Made by a program: the position numbers and the translations under genes. This document shows, piece after piece, positions 49,445 through 58,747 of a DNA stretch of 64,000 bases. The stretch comes from Deltaproteobacteria bacterium (GTDB taxonomy: Bacteria > Bdellovibrionota > UBA2394). Location of the stretch: the NCBI GenBank assembly GCA_017302715.1, contig JAFLCD010000006.1, positions 89,614 to 153,613 of the forward strand, in the 5' to 3' direction. Below the pieces are notes generated by a model, which searched no databases, was not told the DNA's origin, and was given only the letters and a program-made list of their open reading frames with translations. Each line of letters opens with the position of its first letter. The first letter of the stretch is position 1.

Positions 49445-51363
49445 AACGCACTTCACGATTTCGTTCTACTTTTATTTTTTGGATTCTGACGTTTGGATTT
49501 ATTGCAGTCATCGCGAGATCTTTTCAACTTCAATTGCATCCTCATAATCGTCTCACCCGCATGGCTAAAGAAAAATTTAAACTTAGTCAGCAGCAGCAAG
49601 CTGAAGATCTTATTACTTCTCGTGGTGCTATCATCGATAGAGAGGGAAGAGATCTTGCTCTTTCACTCGTGGTAAAAAGTTTTTTTGCTAATCCAAAGCA
49701 AATTAAAAATCCTCAACAGGTGGCGAATAGACTGGCACCACTTTTACAAATGAGTTCGTCAAAGCTTGCGCAGCTTCTTAAGCAAGATCGTTATTTTGTT
49801 TGGTTAAAGCGTGAAGTCGATGAAAATACGTCGACTAAAATAGAGAGTCTTGCAATTGACGGAATTTATTCCAAAAAAGAAAGTAAACGACTTTATCCCC
49901 AAGGTGAACTCGCTCGATCAGTGTTAGGAATATCGGGAGTGGATGGGGTAGGCCTAGAAGGAATTGAAAAGCAGTACGATGAGTACTTGCGTTCGTCCGA
50001 CAAAGCTTCGGGCTCTGGAATTCGCGATGCGCTTGGAAGACTTTTGCTATTCGATGATTTTGAGCGCGAGTGGTTTGAATCTCATCATGTGGTAAGCACG
50101 ATCGATATTCGCTTGCAGAGAATTATGGAAGAAGAGCTGCGCGCGACTCTGCATGATAAAGATGCAAAGTCTGCTCAAGCGATTTTGATGAATCCTAAGA
50201 CGGGCGAAATTTTGGCGATGGCGTCTCTTGATGGAAAACGTGGTGAGCAAAAACCACTTCGCAATCGAACGATCTCAGATGTTTATGAGCCAGGGAGTAC
50301 ATTCAAAATTATTTTAGCGGCTTCGAGTTTAGAGAATTTAAAAATGACTCCACAGTCTCAGATCTACGGTGAAGATGGAATGCTTCGCGTGGGAAATCAT
50401 ACGATCAAAGAATTTCACGGTCATAAATTTAAATGGCTTACGTTGCAGGAGCTCTTAGAAGTTTCTTCGAACGTTGCATCGGCGAAGTTGGGATTGAAAC
50501 TTGGCGCCACTGTTTTTGATTCCACAATTCGCACTTTAGGTTTTGGAAAAGCAACTTCCATTGATTTGCCGGGTGAAGCGACAGGACTTCTTCGAAACGC
50601 AAGTTCATGGAAGCCGATTGAGTTAGCGAATATCAGCTTCGGTCAAGGTGTTGCGGTTACCCCGCTTCAGATGGTGAGAGCGGTCGCTGCGGTAGCAAAC
50701 GGTGGATATCTCGTTCAACCTTATGTGGTTTCAAAAGTCGTGGCGCCCAAGACCACTCAAGCAGAGCCGCAGGTCATTTGGCAACCTACGCTCGAGAAGA
50801 CAGAAGTGCTTTCGGCAGGCGAGGCAAAAACTCTGACCGATATGTTGATTCACGTTACCGATAAGGGATCGACGGGAGTTGAAGCCGGCATCGAGGGTTA
50901 TCAAATCGCTGGTAAGACCGGGACCTCGCAAAAATTAACAGAAGAAATTAATCGCAAAGGCAAAAAATATAAAACTTATACGCTCGATAAATCTTTGGTG
51001 AGTTTTGTCGGTTATGTTCCCGCCTATGATCCAGCTTTTGTTTTATTAGTTGTCTACGATGAGCCGATGGGTCGCACCACCGGAGGAAATACCGCCGCGC
51101 CAAGTTTTAGAAGAATTGCTTCGAGATCATTGGCTGTTTTAGGAATTCCAACTCAGAGATTCGAGAGAAAAACAGAATCTCGTTTAGAAGCAAAAGTCGA
51201 TGACGCTCAGGGCAGATTTGTCGGAAAATCTTTTCAAGATGTATTGAGAGAAGTGAAGGATTTGCCACAAGAGCAGCGCGCAAAGATAGATTTGATCGGC
51301 TTTGGAACAGCCATCCGCGAAGAGGTCGATGCGGAGCAACGCACCAGAGTTTACTTTAAATAG
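49441..51363 (+). CDS. ftsI: Septal peptidoglycan transpeptidase FtsI (PBP3-type) with C-terminal PASTA-like domain
   Basis: This 640-residue class B penicillin-binding protein has a membrane anchor (residues 9-24), a pedestal domain with SRGAIIDREGRDLALS, and a transpeptidase domain with the active Ser in PGSTFKI near residue 286, SSN near 342, and KTGTSQ near 490. The last ~50 residues (GKSFQDVLREVKDL ... DLIGFGTAIREEV) fit one divergent PASTA repeat, as in deltaproteobacterial FtsI proteins. It crosslinks septal peptidoglycan with FtsW. The start overlaps ftsL. A secreted protein of unknown function follows in place of murE. Confidence 0.95.
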   Translation: MKRTSRFRSTFIFWILTFGFIAVIARSFQLQLHPHNRLTRMAKEKFKLSQQQQAEDLITSRGAIIDREGRDLALSLVVKSFFANPKQIKNPQQVANRLAPLLQMSSSKLAQLLKQDRYFVWLKREVDENTSTKIESLAIDGIYSKKESKRLYPQGELARSVLGISGVDGVGLEGIEKQYDEYLRSSDKASGSGIRDALGRLLLFDDFEREWFESHHVVSTIDIRLQRIMEEELRATLHDKDAKSAQAILMNPKTGEILAMASLDGKRGEQKPLRNRTISDVYEPGSTFKIILAASSLENLKMTPQSQIYGEDGMLRVGNHTIKEFHGHKFKWLTLQELLEVSSNVASAKLGLKLGATVFDSTIRTLGFGKATSIDLPGEATGLLRNASSWKPIELANISFGQGVAVTPLQMVRAVAAVANGGYLVQPYVVSKVVAPKTTQAEPQVIWQPTLEKTEVLSAGEAKTLTDMLIHVTDKGSTGVEAGIEGYQIAGKTGTSQKLTEEINRKGKKYKTYTLDKSLVSFVGYVPAYDPAFVLLVVYDEPMGRTTGGNTAAPSFRRIASRSLAVLGIPTQRFERKTESRLEAKVDDAQGRFVGKSFQDVLREVKDLPQEQRAKIDLIGFGTAIREEVDAEQRTRVYFK

Positions 51364-51377
51364 AACTTTGTCCTTCT

Positions 51378-51417
51378 GCACTTCGCCCTTAACCTAAAGG
51401 TGGGGGAGGCAAAGTGC
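51378..51417 (+). promoter_or_regulatory. Stem-loop enclosing the ribosome site and GTG start of the 796-residue gene
   Basis: GCACTTCGCC (51378-51387) pairs at nine of ten positions with GGCAAAGTGC (51408-51417). The right arm contains the end of the ribosome site GGGGGAGG (51402-51409) and the GTG start codon (51414-51416). A smaller hairpin, CCTTAACCTAAAGG, sits within. The structure could restrict translation initiation. Confidence 0.4.
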
Positions 51418-53804
51418 GCAGATTAAAAATCTGTCTGATTTCATTTTTATTTTTTGGATTTCCAAAAATTTTCGCGGCCGAGCCTGCAGATCCTGGAATG
51501 CTTTTTTTAGAATCCTTTGCATCTTCGTGTGGATCGCGAGGTATTTTTACTCAGCGTGCGCTCAATGAAACTCAAGCTCTTCAGCGCATTTTAGAAACGA
51601 TTAAAAATGACGAAGCTTGTCGAGGAATCGCTCCGATTTTTCAATCGCTGATTCAGGCGAATAACCAGCTTCAATTTTTAGATTATGGACTTCATGGAGA
51701 AGAGGCGGCTGATCTTCAAGATTATATTGATCGATTATCTTACGCGATGTCTTTGAGTTCAGATCCCTCTGAGCAAGGTGCGATCGCTTACGAACTCAGC
51801 AATCGAAAAATTGATCTCGTTAAACTTTCGATGACCGAAGCTCAACGCCGACGATTCAATCGCACACAAGCCGTTCAAGATCTCGTCATTTATATGGAGA
51901 CAGTGAACAAAGATTTTGCCTCTCAAACTTTATGCTTTGAGCGAAATAAAAGTTTGCCGATACAACTAGCCGGTCATTTGCTTTCGGTCGCGGGAGGGTT
52001 TTTTGATCCAGCGATCAATTTAGCTTTAAGTTTGTCGGGGCGTTTGATCTCGGCGTTTTTTTCTTTTTTCGACGACCTCAAACTCAATCGTCGTATCGCC
52101 GACTATCGACAAACCACGATGCAATCGGGACTTACTTGCGCGATGGAATCTTTAGAGCAAACTCTTTGTGATATTCAAGATCGTCGCGATCTTATTAAAA
52201 ACATTCAAACTTATCGCGATGAAAAAGTTATCGCGAATGAATGGACAGGCTATGAACTTCTGACGAGAGATTATTCTGTCATCCGAGATTTTTTAAAACT
52301 CGTCGAAGCGGGTTCACCTCCAGGTACGGTTCAACAAGCGCAGAAGCGAGCGAGTTTTTTACAGCAGGAATCTATTTTTAGACAAACTCAAGAGAATGCG
52401 CAGGGTTTAGTGGGTTCTGCCGAATACGAACTCTCTGTCATTCCTGTTTCAAATGCAGATGCGCGTGAAGGTCGTCTTCGAGGTTTAGTCTCAGAAATTA
52501 CCGCAAAATTTAGCGATGCTGTTTATAAGTCTCAAGGTGAGGGAACCTCTGTCTTTTCGGAAGTGGTGCCCGATCCATTTACGATTTCGATTCCACTCTG
52601 GCTGAGAATTGGATTTCCAAATCCTAAAGCTAAAGACGCACAAGGAAATCCTAAGTCGACTTATCAGATTTATGAAGAAATTGATCAGAAGACGGCAGAT
52701 GCTGATCTTTTAAAATTAGATGCCGTGGCGAATTTAGATTTAGGAAGCATCAAAAAAAATCTAAATGATATTTTAAATAAGATTCAAAATCGTTTGGATT
52801 TTAAACGACGCCTTACTTTGATTGCGGATGGCCAAGGAGTTTTAACGGGATGGAGCAGTCCCAATCAGGAGGGACTTACGCCTGGAGAAGTTTTAGAAAA
52901 GATTTCTCATTATTTAACCAACCTCGAAGATGATTGGTATCACCATGAAGAGTGGTTTGCGACTCCCGAAATGCGCCGCGATCAGTTTTTGCTTTTGATG
53001 GATACTCGAAAAAAATTCGACGAGACTCTAAAAATTTTAAAGCGGGATCCAGCAAGTTTTAAAAATACGAATGGCGAAACTTTGAGTGATGAAGAAATTA
53101 TCAATGAGAAGCTTCTTCAGATTTATCGCACGATGGTTTTAAAAGAGGGTGATCAATATATCGGCGATCGATTTCGTCAGATGGTGCAGCTTGATATGGA
53201 GAAGCGAATGCGAGCTGGCCTTTTGCAGTCGAACGAATCTTTAGATGCCGTCGTGCGCTTAGGCACTCGAGATGTCATTGCGAGTTTGACCCCAGGAGTG
53301 AGTCAGAGGCTCGAACCTTTGAAGGCTGATTTAGATGAAGCCGAACCTATTGCGCGTGCGAATCTTTTAAATTTTTATAAACATTTTTCTGAGCCTCTTC
53401 GTTACTCGATAGAGTATTTAAGGAGTTTAGCGGATGCGTATGAAGAAGGGCCTTATGGAGTTTCAACCAGAAAAATTTCGAAGCTTTGTATTTTAAGTCT
53501 CAATAATCCTCTCATTAAAAAGGATGCGAAGCTTCTGAGTCTCTGTGATGGAAAATCTTTAGGGGCTGATGAAAACGGAGTCTTCACTTTGGATTATAAG
53601 GGTCGGCCAATTGCCTCCTATTTTGATTCAAAAAATTTAGCTCGGCCTGAAAAGCGGATTTGTTCTTTTCGGCGATTTAGAAATCAGCTCGAGCTGCAGG
53701 AAGATATTTTACGACATAGAAGGCCTCGGTTTGACCAAAAAGTAGCGAGCAAAACGGCTACATCTTTTCTTGAATCTCTAGATTATTTATTTCGTATCGA
53801 TTAA
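51414..53804 (+). CDS. Large secreted protein of unknown function inside the dcw cluster
   Basis: The GTG start follows GGGGGAGG at about 5 bases and begins a clear signal peptide (LKICLISFLFFGFPKIFA), so the mature ~776 residues should be periplasmic. It has eight cysteines (for example SSCGSRG, EACRGI, TLCFER, LTCAME, TLCDIQ, KLCILS), consistent with disulfides. A hydrophobic patch near 185-215 (LAGHLLSVAGGFFDPAINLALSLSG) could touch a membrane. The rest is largely helical and charged. I recognise no domain. It lies between ftsI and murE with only 50 and 9 bases around it, so it is probably co-expressed with septal wall synthesis genes. Function is unknown. Confidence 0.8.
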   Translation: MRRLKICLISFLFFGFPKIFAAEPADPGMLFLESFASSCGSRGIFTQRALNETQALQRILETIKNDEACRGIAPIFQSLIQANNQLQFLDYGLHGEEAADLQDYIDRLSYAMSLSSDPSEQGAIAYELSNRKIDLVKLSMTEAQRRRFNRTQAVQDLVIYMETVNKDFASQTLCFERNKSLPIQLAGHLLSVAGGFFDPAINLALSLSGRLISAFFSFFDDLKLNRRIADYRQTTMQSGLTCAMESLEQTLCDIQDRRDLIKNIQTYRDEKVIANEWTGYELLTRDYSVIRDFLKLVEAGSPPGTVQQAQKRASFLQQESIFRQTQENAQGLVGSAEYELSVIPVSNADAREGRLRGLVSEITAKFSDAVYKSQGEGTSVFSEVVPDPFTISIPLWLRIGFPNPKAKDAQGNPKSTYQIYEEIDQKTADADLLKLDAVANLDLGSIKKNLNDILNKIQNRLDFKRRLTLIADGQGVLTGWSSPNQEGLTPGEVLEKISHYLTNLEDDWYHHEEWFATPEMRRDQFLLLMDTRKKFDETLKILKRDPASFKNTNGETLSDEEIINEKLLQIYRTMVLKEGDQYIGDRFRQMVQLDMEKRMRAGLLQSNESLDAVVRLGTRDVIASLTPGVSQRLEPLKADLDEAEPIARANLLNFYKHFSEPLRYSIEYLRSLADAYEEGPYGVSTRKISKLCILSLNNPLIKKDAKLLSLCDGKSLGADENGVFTLDYKGRPIASYFDSKNLARPEKRICSFRRFRNQLELQEDILRHRRPRFDQKVASKTATSFLESLDYLFRID

Positions 53805-53813
53805 CGTCTCTCG

Positions 53814-55331
53814 GTGCTTAAGGAATGGATTTCGCTCTTTAAAAACGAGAACTTATGGCTATCTGGCGATGCCGACGCTAATGTCGAAAATATCACAGCC
53901 GATTCGCGAATTTTCGCTGACGATAAACTTCGTACTTTAAAAACTGTTTTTTTTGCTCGGCGTGGAGCTGCTAAAGATGGGCATGAATTTTTAAACTCTC
54001 TGGCATCCTCTCCCTCGATTGTCGCGTTTGTGGTCGAGTCTATTCCTGCAAACTTCAAAACAAAGATTCCAGTGATTGTAGTGAGAGATTCCACGGCCGC
54101 GATGGCGGTTGCAGCCAAAACTTTTTATAAAGATCCTACTCATGAGGCACTGACGGTTGCGGTAACCGGCACCAATGGAAAAACTACGACTACTTTTTTA
54201 GTTCAATCTCTTCTGAAAGTTTTAGGTCGTCGACCTGTGCGAATGGGAACCATCGAAACGGAGTTTGAAAACAAACGAATTGAGTCTCAACTGACGACTC
54301 CGGATTTCACTGAAATTCAAAAAAGTTTTTCTAATTTTCGAAATTTAGGTGCGAATGCTTTTATTTTTGAAGCGAGCTCTCATGCACTCGATCAGAGGCG
54401 ACTTTTAGGAATCGAAGTCGATGCAGCGATTTTTACAAATTTGACGCCTGAGCATCTCGATTATCATCGGACGATGGAAAAATACTTCGAAGCCAAGAAA
54501 AAATTATTTTCAGATTTGCTTTTGCATAATCAGAAAAAGACAAAGATTGTCGTCCTTCCACTTGATGGATCTTATGGAAGTCGTTTGGTCGAAGAGCTTC
54601 AAGGCATCAATGATCTTCAATGCATGACGTGGACTTTAGATAAAGCCAAAGCTTTGCCCCAGTCACTTATCGTTGAAAATTTTAAGACCAGCTTAAAGGG
54701 ATCTGAGATTGAAGTTTCAGGAAGTGGACTTTCAAAACAGGTTTTTCATTCGCGTTTAGTAGGCGAGTACAATGTCGAAAATATCATGGGCATGATTGCT
54801 TTAGGGGTGGCGCTTAAAGCGGATGCAAAAACTTTGCAAAAAGCTCTCGATGAAGTTCCCGCTATCCCCGGTCGCTTAGAACCTGTCGAATTAAAATCCA
54901 AAGCTGCGGTGTTTGTGGATTACGCTCATACTCCTGACGCCTTAGAAAATGTTTTGATGACCTTACGTCCTTTAACCAAAGGCAAACTCAAGGTGGTTTT
55001 TGGTTGTGGGGGAGATCGAGACCGTTTGAAGCGTCCACAGATGGGTGCCATCGCCGAACTTTATGCGGACGAGCTTTTTGTTACATCGGATAATCCGCGA
55101 ACGGAGGATCCTGAAAGTATTTTGCAGCAAATTTTGCAAGGGCTTCAACGCTTGAAGCCAGTAAATGTTGAAGTCGATCGACGTAAAGCCATTGAACTTA
55201 GTCTCAAAAATCTTCAAGATGGAGATGTTGTGCTTATTGCGGGTAAGGGACATGAGAATTATCAGATTCTCGGCCAGAAAAAAATTCATTTTGATGATCG
55301 AGAGGTTGCCTTAGAATGCTTCTCGAATTAG
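53814..55331 (+). CDS. murE: UDP-MurNAc-L-Ala-D-Glu:meso-diaminopimelate ligase MurE
   Basis: This 505-residue Mur ligase adds meso-DAP to the peptidoglycan precursor. It shows NITADSR in the N-terminal UDP-binding domain, GTNGKTTTT near residue 118, ASSHALDQRRL, TNLTPEHLDYH, PGRLEPVE, VDYAHTPDALEN, GCGGDRDRLKRPQMG and DNPRTEDP near 426. DNPR is the meso-DAP-specifying motif. The start is GTG at 53814 without a strong ribosome site, 9 bases after the secreted-protein gene. Its end overlaps mraY by 16 bases; the usual murF between them is absent. Confidence 0.96.
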   Translation: MLKEWISLFKNENLWLSGDADANVENITADSRIFADDKLRTLKTVFFARRGAAKDGHEFLNSLASSPSIVAFVVESIPANFKTKIPVIVVRDSTAAMAVAAKTFYKDPTHEALTVAVTGTNGKTTTTFLVQSLLKVLGRRPVRMGTIETEFENKRIESQLTTPDFTEIQKSFSNFRNLGANAFIFEASSHALDQRRLLGIEVDAAIFTNLTPEHLDYHRTMEKYFEAKKKLFSDLLLHNQKKTKIVVLPLDGSYGSRLVEELQGINDLQCMTWTLDKAKALPQSLIVENFKTSLKGSEIEVSGSGLSKQVFHSRLVGEYNVENIMGMIALGVALKADAKTLQKALDEVPAIPGRLEPVELKSKAAVFVDYAHTPDALENVLMTLRPLTKGKLKVVFGCGGDRDRLKRPQMGAIAELYADELFVTSDNPRTEDPESILQQILQGLQRLKPVNVEVDRRKAIELSLKNLQDGDVVLIAGKGHENYQILGQKKIHFDDREVALECFSN

Positions 55332-56392
55332 TTCAGCAGTTTTTTCCAGATCATTTGATTGCGAATCTCTTCCGGTATATTTTATTTCGCTCTTTCGCAG
55401 CTGCAGTGATTGCTTTTTTGTTTACCGTGCTTTTGATGCCTAAACTCATCGCACTTTTACAAAAAAAATCTGTTAAGCAAATCGTTCGAGACGATGGACC
55501 TCAAAGTCATTTGAAAAAATCCGGCACTCCAACCATGGGTGGAGTCATGATGGTCTTGGGTATTTTGATAAGCTCTCTTTTGCTTTGTCGTTTAAACCAC
55601 TCTGCTGTTTGGATTTCTCTTTTTGCACTGATGAGTTTTGGGGCTGTGGGATTTGCAGATGATTATTTAAAATTAACGAAGAAAAATACGAAAGGTGTCA
55701 GCTTTCGAGTGAAGATGATCAGCATGGGGCTTTTGAGTATTTTGATTACTCAATTCGCCGTTATGACAGGAGTTGATACCAGCGTTAATCTTCCTTTCTT
55801 TAAACATTGGAGTGTCGATATTGGGTGGGTTTTTTATATCTGGGGATTTTTTGTTTTAAACGGAGCCGCCAATGCTGTGAATCTCACCGACGGACTCGAT
55901 GGACTAGCGATTGTTCCTGTGATGACAACTGCTTTTGTTTTGCTCATCACGAGTTATGTCACCGGAAATATTAATTTTTCAAATTACCTTCAATTTCAAT
56001 ATTTCGCAGGAGCTGGAGAATTGTCTGTGATCATGGCTTCGGTGATTGGAGTGGGATTGGGATTCTTGTGGTACAACTGCCATCCCGCAGAAATTTTTAT
56101 GGGAGATGTAGGATCCCTTTCGCTCGGAGGTTTGCTTGGCGCTGTGGCAATCTTAACTCATAAAGAGTTTGCGCTTTTAATCGCGGGAATGCTTTTTGTG
56201 ATCGAAGCTCTTTCGGTCATGCTTCAAGTTGGTTCTTATAAATTGAGAAATAAGAAGAGAGTTTTTAAGATGGCCCCTTTGCACCATCATTTTGAGCTCT
56301 CGGGCTGGCCCGAATCTAAAGTCATCGTACGTTTTTGGATTTTATCGATTTTGTTTGCTCTTATGGCCTTAAGCACACTAAAAATTCGGTAA
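55316..56392 (+). CDS. mraY: Phospho-N-acetylmuramoyl-pentapeptide-transferase MraY
   Basis: This 358-residue polytopic enzyme makes lipid I from UDP-MurNAc-pentapeptide and undecaprenyl phosphate. It has ten expected membrane spans and the family motifs KSGTPTMGGVMM, FADDYLKL, NLTDGLDGLA, NCHPAEIFMGDVGSLSLGG and MAPLHHHFELSGWPE, including the catalytic Asp residues. The N-terminus overlaps murE, and the stop directly abuts the GTG of murD. Confidence 0.97.
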   Translation: MLLELVQQFFPDHLIANLFRYILFRSFAAAVIAFLFTVLLMPKLIALLQKKSVKQIVRDDGPQSHLKKSGTPTMGGVMMVLGILISSLLLCRLNHSAVWISLFALMSFGAVGFADDYLKLTKKNTKGVSFRVKMISMGLLSILITQFAVMTGVDTSVNLPFFKHWSVDIGWVFYIWGFFVLNGAANAVNLTDGLDGLAIVPVMTTAFVLLITSYVTGNINFSNYLQFQYFAGAGELSVIMASVIGVGLGFLWYNCHPAEIFMGDVGSLSLGGLLGAVAILTHKEFALLIAGMLFVIEALSVMLQVGSYKLRNKKRVFKMAPLHHHFELSGWPESKVIVRFWILSILFALMALSTLKIR

Positions 56393-57562
56393 GTGAAATC
56401 TCTTTTTTTAGGTCGGGGCAAAGTTAATTCTTCGATCGCCCAATTTCTTTCTGAAGATCATTTTTTAGACGAAGCTTCAGGAATTTCATTCGATGAAGTG
56501 GACTGGAAAAACTATTTACCGGCAAAGGTTTTTGTTTCGCCGGGGATTGATCCGAGACGACCTTTCTTTAAAAAAATATCCACTTACGAAGTCAAAGAAC
56601 TGGATTTTTTTTGCGAGCATTTTAAGAAACCTATTATTGCCATCACCGGCACCGACGGAAAATCCACTTTGACCACTCAGCTTGGAGAAGTTTTAAGACG
56701 AGCCCTTCCGCAGAAGAAAATTTTTATCGGCGGAAATCTGGGGACTCCTATGTTTGAAGCCTTCAAAGAAAATTTTGATATCGCGGTTTTAGAGATCTCA
56801 AGTTTTCAAGCGGAGAGATTAAAAACAGCAGATTTGCATTCAGCTATTTTAATTAACTTAGCTTCTGATCATTTAGATCGATACGATTCGCTCGAAGATT
56901 ACTACGGCGCTAAATGGCATCTGTTATCGAAAGCAAAGCAGGTTTTTTTTCCGACCAATCTTTCAAAGACTCCAAAGAATTTGAAAAATAAAGCGGCTTA
57001 TAAAAATGAAGATTCACTTTTAGATATTTTAAAAAATATTGTTTCTGTTTTAGCTCAGGACTTTCAATTCGAAGTGCGCGAAAAACTTTTTGAAGACTTA
57101 CCTAAACTACCGCATCGATTGCAGGCATTTCGAGAGAATGTAGGTCGAAGAGTTTTTGTGAACGATTCTAAGGCAACGACAGTGCACGCCACTCTTTACG
57201 CTCTTCAGCAATTGCATCAAAAATATAGAGGCGTTTTTCTTATTTTGGGCGGCAAGTCTAAGGGCGAGAGCTTTCGTCCACTTTTAAAAGAGCTCAAATC
57301 TGAAGATAAATTATTTATCGTCGGTGAAGCTCGAGATATTCTGATGGAGCAGACTGCAGCTTTCGCAGGCAGTCGAAGCATTTTTCTCTCTCTCTCTGAT
57401 CTACTTCAGTCTCTTTTGCCAGAACTTCCTCCCGACACTTGTTTAATTTTATCTCCGGCTTGTTCGAGCTATGACGAATTTGAAAACTTCGAAGAACGAG
57501 GGGACTTTTTTCTTCAGAAAGTCCGAGAGAGGTTTTCAATTGAAGAAACTGAGCTTGTTTGA
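56393..57562 (+). CDS. murD: UDP-MurNAc-L-alanine:D-glutamate ligase MurD
   Basis: This 389-residue Mur ligase adds D-glutamate to UDP-MurNAc-L-Ala. GTDGKST (86-92) is the P-loop, and EISSFQ, NLASDHLDRY, NDSKATTVHA, LILGGKSKG and SPACSSYDEFENFEERGDFF are MurD-specific. It is shorter than typical MurD (about 440), mainly because the N-terminal Rossmann-like domain is reduced to about 70 residues and the central domain is trimmed. The start is GTG at 56393, directly after the mraY stop. ftsW follows after 18 bases. Confidence 0.94.
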   Translation: MKSLFLGRGKVNSSIAQFLSEDHFLDEASGISFDEVDWKNYLPAKVFVSPGIDPRRPFFKKISTYEVKELDFFCEHFKKPIIAITGTDGKSTLTTQLGEVLRRALPQKKIFIGGNLGTPMFEAFKENFDIAVLEISSFQAERLKTADLHSAILINLASDHLDRYDSLEDYYGAKWHLLSKAKQVFFPTNLSKTPKNLKNKAAYKNEDSLLDILKNIVSVLAQDFQFEVREKLFEDLPKLPHRLQAFRENVGRRVFVNDSKATTVHATLYALQQLHQKYRGVFLILGGKSKGESFRPLLKELKSEDKLFIVGEARDILMEQTAAFAGSRSIFLSLSDLLQSLLPELPPDTCLILSPACSSYDEFENFEERGDFFLQKVRERFSIEETELV

Positions 57563-57580
57563 AATAATGATCCATAATCC

Positions 57581-58747
57581 ATGGGATGGGATAAAAGAAA
57601 TTTAAACGCTGCGTCAAAGATGCCAGCCGATTCGGGTGCGCGCTGGCTTGCGGGCTTTTCCAATTGGCCCATTTTTATTATCGGTGTTTTGCTTTCGGCA
57701 TTTGGTTTACTGATGATTTATTCTTCGTCGGCCGTCATGGGTCTCCAAAAATATGGAGATGCTCTCTATTACGTTAAAAAGCAGGGTGTTTTTTTAGCTT
57801 TGGGATGGGCGCTCTATTTTATGATCGCGCAAATTCCCCTCGTTAAGCTTAGTCGTCTTCGAATGATTTTTCTTTTTGTGGGTTTGGGGCTTTTGTTTTT
57901 GGTTTTGATTCCGGGAATTGGATCGAAGGCAGGGGGAGCTCAGCGATGGCTTTCGTTAGCAGGTTTAAGATTTCAACCTTCAGAGCTTGCGCGTTTACTT
58001 TTGGTTTTTTATTTGAGCGCGACGCTGACGATTCGAGCGGATCGACTTCAATCTTTTAACAAAGGATTTTTGCCGCTTTTAATTATTTCAGGACTCATGA
58101 TGATCTTGCTCATTCTTCAGCCAGACTTTGGTGGAGCGATGAGTGTTTTGGTTTTGAGTGTGGCCCTTTGGTTCATGGGCGGAATTCCTATGACTTATCT
58201 TGGCGGACTTTTTATTCTGACGCTGCCGGCCGTTTTAATTTTGGTAATGAAGGCGGGTTACCGTGCTAAGCGAGTAATGACGTTTTTAGATCCATGGGCG
58301 GATCCTCAAGGTTCTGGCTTTCAAGTGATCCAATCTTATATGGCCTTTTTTCAAGGCGGATGGTCGGGAGTAGGCATCGGAAATTCTCAGCAAAAACTTT
58401 TTTATCTTCCCGAAGCTCACACCGATTTTATTTTTTCAGTCATCGGAGAAGAGCTAGGTGTGATAGGAATTATAGTCGTGGTAGGACTTTTCTTAAGTTT
58501 GCTTTATTGCGGAGCTCGAGTGGCGCGATCGCAGCTTTCTACCTTTGGCTATTATCTAGGATGCGGAGTTACGCTGTTCGTCGCGCTGCCCGCCATGCTC
58601 AATATGATGGTGACTCTCGGTTTGCTTCCTACAAAAGGTTTGCCGTTGCCGTTTTTTAGCAGTGGAGGAAGCTCGCTGCTTGTTTCGTTAATGGCGCTTG
58701 GTGTTTTGCAATCTTTGCATCATCGCCGAGATGTCGATGCCGCATGA
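57581..58747 (+). CDS. ftsW: Septal peptidoglycan glycosyltransferase FtsW
   Basis: This 388-residue SEDS-family polymerase has about ten membrane spans with LMIYSSSAVMG, FQPSELARLLLV, LQPDFGGAMSVL, YRAKRVMTFLDPWADPQGSGFQ, AHTDFIFSVIGEELG and LPFFSSGGSSLL, all diagnostic of FtsW/RodA. Position between murD and murG and partnership with FtsI mark it as FtsW. It starts with a ~25-residue cytoplasmic extension rich in charged and Ala residues. Its stop overlaps murG by ATGA. Confidence 0.96.
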   Translation: MGWDKRNLNAASKMPADSGARWLAGFSNWPIFIIGVLLSAFGLLMIYSSSAVMGLQKYGDALYYVKKQGVFLALGWALYFMIAQIPLVKLSRLRMIFLFVGLGLLFLVLIPGIGSKAGGAQRWLSLAGLRFQPSELARLLLVFYLSATLTIRADRLQSFNKGFLPLLIISGLMMILLILQPDFGGAMSVLVLSVALWFMGGIPMTYLGGLFILTLPAVLILVMKAGYRAKRVMTFLDPWADPQGSGFQVIQSYMAFFQGGWSGVGIGNSQQKLFYLPEAHTDFIFSVIGEELGVIGIIVVVGLFLSLLYCGARVARSQLSTFGYYLGCGVTLFVALPAMLNMMVTLGLLPTKGLPLPFFSSGGSSLLVSLMALGVLQSLHHRRDVDAA

